Shown here piece by piece: positions 23,674 to 33,700 of a DNA stretch of 34,631 nucleotides. The number at the start of each line of letters is the position of its first letter. Within the stretch, counting starts at the first letter, position 1. This stretch comes from a virus: the IMG/VR virus record IMGVR_UViG_3300042563_003239, positions 1 to 34,631 of that record, one strand, 5' to 3'. Below the pieces are notes generated by a model. That model was not told the origin of the DNA, searched no databases, and was given only the letters and a program-made list of their open reading frames with translations. The position numbers and the translations under genes were made by a program.

Positions 23674-26600
23674 TTAAATTCCAAGTTGTGCGCTAGAGCT
23701 ATTAGTTTGGTTCAAGTGGTTTGCTGTAATAGAAGATATAACTTCTACATTATTAACTGTGGCAGAACTTGTGATAATTTCATTTGAGTCGCAATTGACT
23801 TGGTACATGGCACCAAATGAAATTCTAGGATCAGCTGGAACAATGATAATACTTGCTACCAAGGGAGTTAACTTCTGATGTAGGTATGCACTCAACTCTG
23901 AAAAATAAAATGTTTCTCCGAAGTCCCAATTGTTAATATCAAAATAAGTATTGATGGTTGCAATCACTGCACTTTTAATTTCGCTTTCGCTAGTGACCAG
24001 GTTGGGATTGGCCACCACTTTAAATCGTGCTCTTAGACTAATATCTGCCTTGTCTCCAAACAATGGTTTAAATTTGGCCGGATTAAAAACTATAGTGTCA
24101 CTCAATGCCTTGTAGTTGCTCAGCGTCCCGTATGCGTTTGATAATTCTTCGTTGGTTGGAGGTGTTGGTTCTGCAACAGCGCCGCTGGTGTCTTGTAACC
24201 AGGATTGGTAACTACTAGAATAATCTTTAGTTAAAACAAACAAGTCCATGAGATTATTTGGGCTTGGATCAATTCTACGATTGTTTGGACTCACGTGTTG
24301 ATATTGGAAACTTAGGCTTTGTCTTCCGGTGTAGGCCACATAATTTGTCAATTCAGAGCTTATCACTGTGGGATTGGTACTGGTCAAACTGTAAAACTTA
24401 TTTTCACCACTGGCATAGAAAACTTGGCCAGGAACATATCCTGCACCAGCCAACTTAATGTCACCCAGGGTTGCATAATCTAATACCACATTCACCGTAT
24501 CCACAGGATTTAAATTGATAAATGCATTGTTGTTGGAGTCAACAATTTGTTTAAAGAATACCAATTTTCTAACAGGGTTCACTGTTGAGTTGACCACTGT
24601 GTCAAACAAATCTGGATCGTCCGGAACACCGTCATTGTTAGAATCTTGGAATGTTACCAATACTCTGGTAGGATCTTTATAACCATCTGATGAAACAATA
24701 TTACTGTAGATTTGCCATGTGATATCTTGACCAATGGGGCTCAGGCTATCTGCCTGTTGATTGACTTTTAATATGGTAATTTGATCATGCAAGGTTCTTG
24801 CCAACTTGCTGTCGTATACTTTTAATGCTGTGTCGTAGTAGAAGGTTGTTTCTGCAACACTTTCAAACACATAATTTAGGCCACGAGTTGTGACTGTAAA
24901 TTGATTGTTGTTGAACACCACAGAAATTAACCAACTGGCGTCTAGGCCAGTGCCGGAAGTATCTCCTGCGTTAGTTAAACTAAATGTTCCGTAGTTCACA
25001 TTGGAAGAAACAATTTTGCGCCAGGTTTGTGTTGTTAAATCGTAACGCAATGCAAAACTTTGATATGATCTAATAGCGGTTGCCAATCTTGTGGCTGTCA
25101 CTTCATTGTCATACAATCCAGATTTGGTATCTAATGCAAAATCTGTTGACTGCATGGGCACCACCGCAGACAAAATTGCACCAGCAGGAATATGCTGGTT
25201 GATGGATAATTGTTTATTGGTTTCTAATCCTGTGCCACGCAATACACAGGCATAGATATAGTTCTTCTCACCTTGGTATTGTGCCACTCCAGTTTTTAGT
25301 GTATTTTGTGCAGAAAAGAATTGACCAGTGGGTGCTGTAAATTTGATCAACGCACCTTCATTGACATAGTTTCTATTTCCTGTGGTTATGCTGGCGCCTT
25401 TGCCAAAACTCAACACAGATCCTGATGCATTGATCAATTGTCCTGTTCCAGCATTGGTTATATTTGTTAGGCTGCTCCAGTACACTGGATTTGTTCCTGT
25501 GTTGTCAGTTACTGCATATCGAGGTGTGGTATTGTATCTAAAATGTGTAAGTTTTTGTAGGCTCAACAGTGGTCTAATGCTGTCGTACACAATTTCATTA
25601 ACATCGCCAACTGTTTCAAATGTGAAATTAAACGAGTCAATTGAATTTGTATCTCTGTAAAGATAGCCATCATTGCAGAAAATATTAGTACTTGAATACT
25701 TGCCTGTGACATCCAACACATCCAAGAATCTACTAACACCACTGCTGGTGCGGTTGACTGATTTGACTTTGACCACAGTATCAAACAAACTAAACGGTAA
25801 GATATTATAATCTTCACCGGTAATCATGCGATTCTGTGTGTAGTATTGTTGTGGTGCATTTGTTTTTATAGTTGCCAGCGATTCAGCCGACGAGCTGTTG
25901 CCAATGGTATAATGCAGGCTGGCGGTCACTGTCAATGTTTCTACTCTGCCGGTTCTGCTGACATAGGCAATGGGAATATTAACACGATTCAATTCGTTTG
26001 GGGTAATCTTATAATTTAAACCGTTGCTCTGCCTGTAATAAAAAGTAAAGTTTCCTGTGGGTATGTTGGCAAATACCCCATCACCAAATACCAGGTCAAC
26101 TTGATCGTTTGCCCGTGTATTAACCTGGTACACATTTCTATTGGCAGTTTGATTGTAAATCACATTGGTTCCAGCAACTGCCGATACCTGTGTCCACGAC
26201 TGGCTTGCCACTCCCTGAGCAGTGACACCATACAACCAAGTATCTGTGTTGTTTATGTTGTTGAAATTTATAGCCACTGACCTGTTGGGAATTGCATCGC
26301 TGAGACTAAAATCAATCTTGTTTAAGGCTCCTTGCTTGAAGAATACAAAGAATCCGGTATTGTTACTGTTGTTGCCCAGGTTGTCGTTTCTATACAGTAT
26401 ATTGAAAATACTACGGGGTATAGGAGCCGGTTCGTATACATAACTTTTGCCAGATGTATTGGCACTCACTGCTTCAAAGGAAACAGTACGATTTTCCACA
26501 GTTGAACTAAAGCTGTAAACTGGTGTTTGATTTGGCACAATACTGATGCCGTAGGCATCAGTTTGAATATTATTAATAATATCTGTACTACCAGGCTTGC

Positions 26601-27111
26601 CAACGACCTGTGTATTAACCAGTGTGGCATTTAGTACAGCAGTCATTTGCTCATACCAATTTTCGTTTGAGCTGTCGTTCCAGTTGATGATCAAGTTGGT
26701 TAAATCTGACCCATTGCTGTCAAATACCTGCTCGGTGGTACTGATATTGTCTATCTTTAGATATCCTTCGGCGGCAACATTGCGCTTGGGACTGTAGCCT
26801 ACTAGGCGGCTTAATTTAAACACACTGTCTTGGCGCTGTGCTGTATCAATAAAGTTTTCGCGGGCATTTAGGTCTGCACGGAATGCCAGGCTCTGCCCCA
26901 TAAAGGCAATCAAGTCAATCAGAGCAATGTATTCACTCGAGTCAGTAAAATCGTTAAAATCTTCAGGGTATGTGGTACGCAAGTAATCAATCATGGTCTT
27001 GCGTAGGGTTTCAAAATCGTAACTGGTAAAATCAGCTGATTGGAATGTCTGATAGATCTTGGTCCAGTCCTGTTGGACTAAGAGATTAGTTTGACGAGTG
27101 GTTAAAGCCAT
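23674..27111 (-). CDS. gp6: Baseplate wedge protein gp6, enlarged (1145 residues)
   Basis: The N-terminal block (YPEDFNDFTDSSEYIALID, IAFMGQSLAFRADLNARE, FIDTAQRQDSVFKLSRLVGY) is the signature of T4 gp6, which forms the inner ring of baseplate wedges. The C-terminal part (INTYFDINNWDFGETFYFSEL, PADPRISFG) matches the gp6 / baseplate J-like end. T4 gp6 has 660 residues, so nearly 500 extra residues lie in the middle. A DxNxDGxxDxxD loop at residues 823-834 looks like an EF-hand or thrombospondin type-3 calcium site. An AATAAATA late-type promoter and an AAGG Shine-Dalgarno precede ATG 27111. The giant gene starts three bases downstream, and gp25 is the upstream partner as in other phages with this module. 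Confidence 0.93.
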   Translation of the reverse strand: MALTTRQTNLLVQQDWTKIYQTFQSADFTSYDFETLRKTMIDYLRTTYPEDFNDFTDSSEYIALIDLIAFMGQSLAFRADLNARENFIDTAQRQDSVFKLSRLVGYSPKRNVAAEGYLKIDNISTTEQVFDSNGSDLTNLIINWNDSSNENWYEQMTAVLNATLVNTQVVGKPGSTDIINNIQTDAYGISIVPNQTPVYSFSSTVENRTVSFEAVSANTSGKSYVYEPAPIPRSIFNILYRNDNLGNNSNNTGFFVFFKQGALNKIDFSLSDAIPNRSVAINFNNINNTDTWLYGVTAQGVASQSWTQVSAVAGTNVIYNQTANRNVYQVNTRANDQVDLVFGDGVFANIPTGNFTFYYRQSNGLNYKITPNELNRVNIPIAYVSRTGRVETLTVTASLHYTIGNSSSAESLATIKTNAPQQYYTQNRMITGEDYNILPFSLFDTVVKVKSVNRTSSGVSRFLDVLDVTGKYSSTNIFCNDGYLYRDTNSIDSFNFTFETVGDVNEIVYDSIRPLLSLQKLTHFRYNTTPRYAVTDNTGTNPVYWSSLTNITNAGTGQLINASGSVLSFGKGASITTGNRNYVNEGALIKFTAPTGQFFSAQNTLKTGVAQYQGEKNYIYACVLRGTGLETNKQLSINQHIPAGAILSAVVPMQSTDFALDTKSGLYDNEVTATRLATAIRSYQSFALRYDLTTQTWRKIVSSNVNYGTFSLTNAGDTSGTGLDASWLISVVFNNNQFTVTTRGLNYVFESVAETTFYYDTALKVYDSKLARTLHDQITILKVNQQADSLSPIGQDITWQIYSNIVSSDGYKDPTRVLVTFQDSNNDGVPDDPDLFDTVVNSTVNPVRKLVFFKQIVDSNNNAFINLNPVDTVNVVLDYATLGDIKLAGAGYVPGQVFYASGENKFYSLTSTNPTVISSELTNYVAYTGRQSLSFQYQHVSPNNRRIDPSPNNLMDLFVLTKDYSSSYQSWLQDTSGAVAEPTPPTNEELSNAYGTLSNYKALSDTIVFNPAKFKPLFGDKADISLRARFKVVANPNLVTSESEIKSAVIATINTYFDINNWDFGETFYFSELSAYLHQKLTPLVASIIIVPADPRISFGAMYQVNCDSNEIITSSATVNNVEVISSITANHLNQTNSSSAQLGI

Positions 27112-27129
27112 AGATATACCTTGTTCTAG

Positions 27130-27137
27130 TATTTATT
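27130..27137 (-). promoter_or_regulatory. T4-type late promoter box (AATAAATA)
   Basis: The minus strand reads AATAAATA, one base from TATAAATA, in the 47-base gap between gp25 and gp6. It lies 19 bases before ATG 27111, leaving a short leader that contains the AAGG ribosome site. This is the best-placed late promoter in the window and would drive gp6 and the giant gene. Confidence 0.55.
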
Positions 27138-27158
27138 CATATACAAAAACGGCTTATA

Positions 27159-27533
27159 TTAAGCGTAGGTAATTTGTTGAGCTTGATTATCAAAATTCAT
27201 CAACAGCACATCACTTTGATTATTGTTAACATAGGTCAAATCTATTATAATTTGTAAGCCATGTTCTAGTTCGTTCACAGTGACATCGTTGACATTTACT
27301 CTGGGATCGTAGTTGATAATATCTGTAATATCAGTTACCATGGCAGTTTTAAGCTCGTTGGTCATGGGCTCAAACAACATACCCCAAATAATTGTTCCAA
27401 AATTTGGATTCATGAGTTTTTCACCCTTGCGTATATTGAAGTGATTGATCAAGTCTTGTTTGATCAGGGCCGCATCTGTGGCTCTAAATTTCTTAGTTTG
27501 TCCTTGTGTGCTGAATCCGCGATATATTGCCAT
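27159..27533 (-). CDS. gp25: Baseplate wedge protein gp25 (lysozyme-like fold family), 124 residues
   Basis: Length and motifs match gp25/GpW-family proteins: RKGEKLMNPNFGTIIWGMLFEP (around residues 35-56), DITDIINYDPRVNVNDV (68-84), and a C-terminal beta segment ending in ITYA. T4 gp25 has 132 residues. In contractile systems gp25 joins gp6 and gp53 in the wedge core and helps nucleate the sheath; despite the family name it acts structurally. Its ATG lies seven bases after the gp5 stop, and the Shine-Dalgarno (AGGG) overlaps the last gp5 codons. Confidence 0.95.
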   Translation of the reverse strand: MAIYRGFSTQGQTKKFRATDAALIKQDLINHFNIRKGEKLMNPNFGTIIWGMLFEPMTNELKTAMVTDITDIINYDPRVNVNDVTVNELEHGLQIIIDLTYVNNNQSDVLLMNFDNQAQQITYA

Positions 27534-27540
27534 ACTGTAT

Positions 27541-30500
27541 TTACCCTACAAATTGTATGTGTACTGGGTCATTGACCGGGAAAGGATAGCCAAAGTTATA
27601 TTTTTCCAATAAACCAAGTTGATTTAGCTTGTTAATATCTGCCTTGGCAACATCAAAAGCAACTTTTCGCAGGTGCGGACTGCTCGGAGCAGGTTTACTA
27701 GGCATATAGAATCCGCCTGCACTTGGATTTTCTTTTGTTCCACCTGCGGAAACCCAAGCATTGTATATTGCTGTTTGTTCTTCTAAAGATCTGTACGAAC
27801 TGTTTATAGTAATTTTCTTGCTGGTTTGATCAAAATAATCCTTGGCCATCAGTTCCATTGCAGTTCTAACATCAGCTGGCATCTGTTTGTAATGTGCAAA
27901 ATCGCCCGATCCTGAAGTAAATGTCATCACTGTTGTGGGGTCTACACCCGACTCTGTTCCGTAGTCTGCGCCTGGGCCTGCAGACCCCACAGGGGCAGTT
28001 GATGTGGCTGCAGGTGCTTGGCTCAATATGTCTATGGCATATCGTCCTTGATTGTAGTTATTAACTGGAGATACACCTGCATTGTCTTTGCCTGTGTTTT
28101 GTTTACGCCACTGTGCGGCTGCCAAAACCATTGCATTAACATCGCTGCCAAATACCTGTGTTTGTTCTCTGAAGAAGTAAGCAACATTGATCATGCCTGC
28201 GGCAACGCAAATACTATCTCCAAAGTCAATTCCACGGGGACTGCTTGTGGTTAATTTTTTATACGCATCTTGTATAAAACTAAACATGCATTCGTCTTGT
28301 GCTGTTGAGTTTCCCAAGAAGCTGTCAATAGTGGCTATTCCGCCCTTGCCGGTCCAGGCATTGGCCTTGGTAATTGCGTCTTGTCCGTACTGTTTTAAAT
28401 AGTCAGGTTTAATAAATCCATATTCGGATAATATCACAGCATTTACTGCATAACGCCCAATTCTGAATTGAGTTTTGTATTGCGGATTACTATCACTTTC
28501 TGCAAATGCCATTTGTACCGCTAGTGACTTGACCTGTGGGGTGGTTAGTCCCGGAATGGCATTTGCATCGCCAAGAGTGCCACGCCCTTCCAACGAAAAG
28601 TCTGGACTTGGAGCATCTGATTTTTTCATAAACTCTGCAGGTGCTTGTTTCACCACAGTCTGTCCCGCGGCAGCTTTGATTCCTAGATCAGAATCATAAC
28701 TACCTGTTTTGATAGCATTGCCTGATCCATCAGTTATTACACTACCATCACTGGATTTAACTGCATCTTGATCTTTACGCAGCCAGGCCCATTGTTCTTT
28801 TAATTTTGCTTTGCATTCGGCAGCAGTGGCTTTGGCTGAGTTTGTTCCTTGGCCATCATATGCACCTCGACCTGTTCGTGGATCTTGTACTGATGCCCAT
28901 TGTGCCGCGGCTGCAATACATGCCTGTTGCAATGCGGCTTCGTCATTTTGATTTCCACTCCGAAGGTAGCTGGCCATACCTGCTCTACACAATATTTTAA
29001 CAAACAGCATGTCTTGAAAATCAACAGTAAATTTTTGTGTAGTAGGTACATTTAATTTTTTTACTGCATCGCTGAGAGTTGTTGGGATACATTGGTACTT
29101 ACCAACAGCAAATAATCGTTTATACGGATCTGATTCGTTATCCTTGCTCTTAGATAAAATTTCTGCAATAGACATATCAACCAGATTAATTGTTTCTCCG
29201 CCAATTGATCCTGTTCCTCTTGGTGGACTAGAACCTCGATTAAACGCATTATATCCACCTACACTAGATTCGTACTCAGCAATCCAAGCACCAAATGGCC
29301 CTGCACCACCTGTGCCACCCGAAGGCAAAACAGGAATTGGTGCAAGATCGGTACACACCGGAGTTGTTGCAGAACCAAATGCATCGGCAGCAGACACAGC
29401 AGTTGTGTTTCGTTCCCACGGTTCATGTGCTGGTGCTGAAGTAACAATGGACTGCAATGATCCCGGTACTGTGCTCCATAATCTTGTAGTTGCATCTCTG
29501 TTGGTGTCTGCCAGTGCATTGTTTTGTATTTCGCCGGGATCTCTAACCGTGCCGACTCCACCTTCGTTGAGCCTGATCATACTACCAACCAATTTTAGCT
29601 CTGCGGCAGTTGATGCTATGCCCAATTCCCCGCCGGCATTCACAGTCAATGCGCCTGCTGAGGCCAGGCCCATTGTGGCACTGTACAAAGTCATGCCTGT
29701 GCTGGCTCTGGCAGTGAATGAACTACTTTGCATCTGCAAACTGCCAAGTGCCTTGATATTCACACTGTCTCCTTGAATATTTACACTTGAATCGCTGTGT
29801 AGATCCAATGTGCCCTGTGTACGTATTGCCAGGCCCTTCATGCTGTACATGTCTATTCTGCCAGAGTTTCCAAATTCAATCCAAGCAGTGCCTGCACCAT
29901 TGGCAATATAAAGGATTTGCTCGCTGTCATTCATTAGAATTTGATGACCGCCTGCGGTCCGCAGTCTAATTAACTGATCGGTGCCAGAATTATCACCATC
30001 GTCCATCACAAATGTATGTCCACCCAATCTAACTTTGGGCATAACGCCGCCGTCTGGAGCCCGACCCGGGGTACTGATTCCAAACACTTTACTTGGTGCG
30101 TCTCGCATACTGCTACTGCTAATGGCACCACGGACTCTATCTGTGTCTAGGCCTTGATTGATAATAATTTCAGCCTGTGGCTCATGCACTGGTAATTTGT
30201 TTGTTAAAAAAGCGCCTGTCATATTGGCTGGATCATTTTCATTGAACTCGGCCTGCGGTAAAAATACTGGTTCTGGTCTATTGAGACTGTTTCGTACTAG
30301 ACTGCTTTTTACAGCATCTTTGTCTACCCCTTCGCTATATCTACCAATGGCTGGCACTGCACCATGACTTAAATTCTGTGTAGTAGTGCAGGCAAACCAG
30401 TAGCCGCGATCAGGGTCTCCGTTGATAAATGCACACAGTACTTCATTTCCCACATCGGGTGGCACAGCCCACATGCCGTACACGCTTTCTGTTTGATCAT

Positions 30501-30753
30501 AACTGTTGGTTTTAGTGCGTTCATTTTGTGTAGTACTGCCGTAAAAAGGACTAGCATATCTTACCCAACGCCATCCCTGTTCATCATCTTCGTTTCCGCC
30601 GTAGTCGGATATCCATACACGCAATCTGCCCAATCTTAAAGGATCCACATTTAACTTGACTATACCAGCATAGATACCTTTGTCAAACTTCATCCCGCCA
30701 ACAGATTCTTGGTTTGCCCAATCTGGTAATTTGCGTCCTAGTCTTAAATCCAT
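27541..30753 (-). CDS. gp5: gp5-like central spike with three predicted peptidoglycan hydrolase domains, 1070 residues
   Basis: Residues about 25-125 form the OB-fold of gp5/VgrG spikes (YAGIVKLNVDPLRLGRLRVWI, then WAVPPDVGNEVLCAF..GDPDRGYW). Residues 240-400 are repetitive beta-helix sequence (TLDLHSDSSVNIQGDSVNI and similar). Three wall-directed regions follow. First, 487-660 resembles a lysozyme/transglycosylase fold (IAEYESSVGGYNAFNRG with candidate E493/E495, then AVGKYQ.IPTTL). Second, 737-910 is another such unit (MAFAESDSNPQ with E752, FRIGRYAV). Third, 955-1070 is an M15/VanY-like peptidase (NSSYRSLEEQ; SPHLRKVAFD with H1027 and D1034; DPVH with D1062 and H1065). T4 gp5 has 575 residues with one lysozyme before its beta-helix. 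Its Shine-Dalgarno (AAGGAT) overlaps the stop of the upstream gene. Confidence 0.92.
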   Translation of the reverse strand: MDLRLGRKLPDWANQESVGGMKFDKGIYAGIVKLNVDPLRLGRLRVWISDYGGNEDDEQGWRWVRYASPFYGSTTQNERTKTNSYDQTESVYGMWAVPPDVGNEVLCAFINGDPDRGYWFACTTTQNLSHGAVPAIGRYSEGVDKDAVKSSLVRNSLNRPEPVFLPQAEFNENDPANMTGAFLTNKLPVHEPQAEIIINQGLDTDRVRGAISSSSMRDAPSKVFGISTPGRAPDGGVMPKVRLGGHTFVMDDGDNSGTDQLIRLRTAGGHQILMNDSEQILYIANGAGTAWIEFGNSGRIDMYSMKGLAIRTQGTLDLHSDSSVNIQGDSVNIKALGSLQMQSSSFTARASTGMTLYSATMGLASAGALTVNAGGELGIASTAAELKLVGSMIRLNEGGVGTVRDPGEIQNNALADTNRDATTRLWSTVPGSLQSIVTSAPAHEPWERNTTAVSAADAFGSATTPVCTDLAPIPVLPSGGTGGAGPFGAWIAEYESSVGGYNAFNRGSSPPRGTGSIGGETINLVDMSIAEILSKSKDNESDPYKRLFAVGKYQCIPTTLSDAVKKLNVPTTQKFTVDFQDMLFVKILCRAGMASYLRSGNQNDEAALQQACIAAAAQWASVQDPRTGRGAYDGQGTNSAKATAAECKAKLKEQWAWLRKDQDAVKSSDGSVITDGSGNAIKTGSYDSDLGIKAAAGQTVVKQAPAEFMKKSDAPSPDFSLEGRGTLGDANAIPGLTTPQVKSLAVQMAFAESDSNPQYKTQFRIGRYAVNAVILSEYGFIKPDYLKQYGQDAITKANAWTGKGGIATIDSFLGNSTAQDECMFSFIQDAYKKLTTSSPRGIDFGDSICVAAGMINVAYFFREQTQVFGSDVNAMVLAAAQWRKQNTGKDNAGVSPVNNYNQGRYAIDILSQAPAATSTAPVGSAGPGADYGTESGVDPTTVMTFTSGSGDFAHYKQMPADVRTAMELMAKDYFDQTSKKITINSSYRSLEEQTAIYNAWVSAGGTKENPSAGGFYMPSKPAPSSPHLRKVAFDVAKADINKLNQLGLLEKYNFGYPFPVNDPVHIQFVG

Positions 30754-30762
30754 TTGATATCC

Positions 30763-33700
30763 TTATGCAAAATTTGAATCGTTGACCACAGATGATTCAG
30801 CATCAGTTGATTGTGTGGCATAGTAGTCATCTATATTTACTTCAGGTGCTGTTTCATTTATAGCAGAAAGCCGTCGATCATCATCACTCAATGCCGGAGG
30901 CTCTGTTAGTGTTGATTCATCTAGTGTAGCACCTGTTTCATCAACCCCAAAACCTTCTGTGGTAGTTGGGTCTGTCACCGGCGACGCAACTTCTGTTCCT
31001 TGGAAGTCGCTTGGATTGTCGGCTTGGGATTCTGCATCGCTGTCAACTGTCCGTGTGCCGGCGGCAGCATTGTCTGTGGCAGGACCCACAGACCTACTGG
31101 ATATAACTTCTTTTCCTTTTTTATCAGCCACACCACCTGAGTTAATAACATCAGGTACACGAACCATGTCAATTGTCTGTTCAAATTTACCATTTTGAAA
31201 CACATTGTCAATAGTTAACATTCTATAAAGTCCAGTAAACACAGCACTTTCTGCGTACTTATCTTTTCTAGGTAAGCCTGTGGTTTCATCCATGTCGACA
31301 ATGGTTTTAAAATCAACCTGTGCCAATATTTCTCCCGAATCCATCACAACACTACCAGTATCTGTTACACCAGTACTTCTAGACTGTGTGGCATAGCCAC
31401 CTTGACTTGGGTTTGTGTAAATATCGTCTTGTTTTATTAACTCTGGGTCTCCAATAATTTTTAATTTTAAGTTCAGCATGTCGCCACGACTGTTGCTATA
31501 TAGGCTATTTTGTATGTCTGTGGCTAGAATTGGTTTAACGCCATTTTGTGTTCCACCTGCGGTCTGCGGCAAAGTTGATACTATACGCATCTGTCTATTA
31601 ACTAGTTCGGCTGCCTCAGGCGTTTTTGCAGACAATTCCTTGGATGCTTCATCTTTTTGTTGTTCTACTTTGTTTATTTGGGCCTCTTGCCATTTGGCAG
31701 ATCCTGCTGTCATTGCTGTGTAAAACAAAGTATCAAAGTCAATTTGAAAATCTAATATGTCTGTGTTTTTTCCTGTGTAAGAATAGTAGTAGTTCTTAAT
31801 ACTGCCTTGCGGTGCAACGCTGGGACCGTTAGGGTGCTTGCTGTCGTATACACGGTATGGCAAAATATGATAAGTTGTTATGGTACTGAACTTATTCAGT
31901 GCATAGTCATAGGGCCCAAGTTGTACAGTGGGAACAACTTTGTACCACCACAGTGGTTTACCTTCTTTTTGTGCCAATTCCTGTGGCTGAGCTTTCCCAG
32001 GATCTTTAACCTGACTGGTGATATACTCGCTGTTACGCATTACCATGTCAATGACTTGTAATATTGAGGTTCCTGCACTAACTGCAAATGCACTTGCGTC
32101 TGTAAATACACGATTTGCATTCTTGGCAGCGGCAGCGGCCGCATCCGCTGGTTTATCTTCTTTGCTGGCACTTCGTGTTAAATCTTTATTATTTGGTATT
32201 GTAATTTTATTTGAATTTGAACCTATGTCCATTGGGCAGTCGGGCGGTTTTGCTCCAAACTCAACTCTAATTTCATCCATTGTGCCTCGTTGTTTCCTAA
32301 GTACCAAATCAGTGAACCAAGAATTGACTCCTCCACAGTAACTACTAACACCAAATGCACGAGTTAAAATACTTCTGGCATTATTTTCATCAATTTGGCG
32401 AGCGCCTGGATCTTGTTCTACTTTGTTCAGGCTTCGCGGATCATTATTACCGGTTAGTCTACCCCTTGCATCTGTTTGATTTGCTTCGGTGTTTGCTTGT
32501 TGTTTACGCATAAAGTCTGAATCGGCGGTCTTTTTTGCATTGTTAGTTGCTGTAACAGCCACTTGGTCTGCTTTGTTATTGTAAAAGAATTCAGCCACTG
32601 TACTTGCTTTAACTTCTAGGTTAATAGGTGTACTAGCGGCACTTTGACTCAATGCCTGGTGAGTCCACGGAATAGCTCTTATTGCATACTCTGTGCCCTT
32701 GGTTCCTGCTTTGATTTTTATTTCAATTATTTGTATGGGTATCCGCTTGCGTTGGTCATCAATTTTGATGGCTTTGCCTGTATCATCATATCCGTAGAAA
32801 TCTACTTCTAGTAGATATGGCATGGCCTTAAAGTTTGGTGCTTCGATATCATCGGCCACTGCAATAATACGATCTAACAAACTCATACCATATGGTTCAA
32901 GTATTCCAAATGTTATTTCTACAGCATTACTAGATTTACTTCTGTTGTTTAATCCAATCACCGTGGTCATTTTTAAATTGTCAAAATAAAAGTCATCAGT
33001 AAAATTTTCATTTCGTTGATAAGGTCCGGTATTTTTTCCGCCACTGGCAACTAAACAAGTTTTTCTTGTGCCGACACCAGGCCTCCACTCTTCGGGATCG
33101 GTAGTCAACAAATTAATATCATCTTTGGTCAAGATGAATAATGCTATGCTATAAGTGTAAGTGGCATAGTTGTGCAATGGATTGGTTCGCGGAGTGTAGG
33201 TAGGAACCGACACTCTTTTAGCAGTAATTATAATTTCGCCAACATCTGTAGCACCAGGAGTGTGATCTATTGCATTGGTTTTGACTGGCGATCTAGACAA
33301 CAGTCGTTGATTCTCGCGTTCATTTTCGTCATTGTCTTCACCTTCTTGGTTTAACAACCTAGGTTCGTTTTCGTTGCCTTCTTCTTCTTTGTTTTCTAGT
33401 TTTGCTTTTTCGTCATCGTCAAGGTCTTCACCTTCGTCATCGTCTACAGCATCTTCGGCTGTTTGTGCCGCTTGTGCTTGTGCCGCAGGTGATAGTTGTT
33501 CAAAGATTGGTGCTTTTGAGTTTTCTACCAGTGTGTCTGTGGCCGAGTTTAATCGATCCAACAGTGCGTTTGCTGTATCGGCCGCGGCCGCACTGACACC
33601 TGCGGCCCTATCTAATTCATTTGTTTTCACGGCAAGCAACGCTTCTGCGGCCGCAATTGCCGCGGCATCACCACTTTGCCTTGCTGTTGTTACGCCTGCT

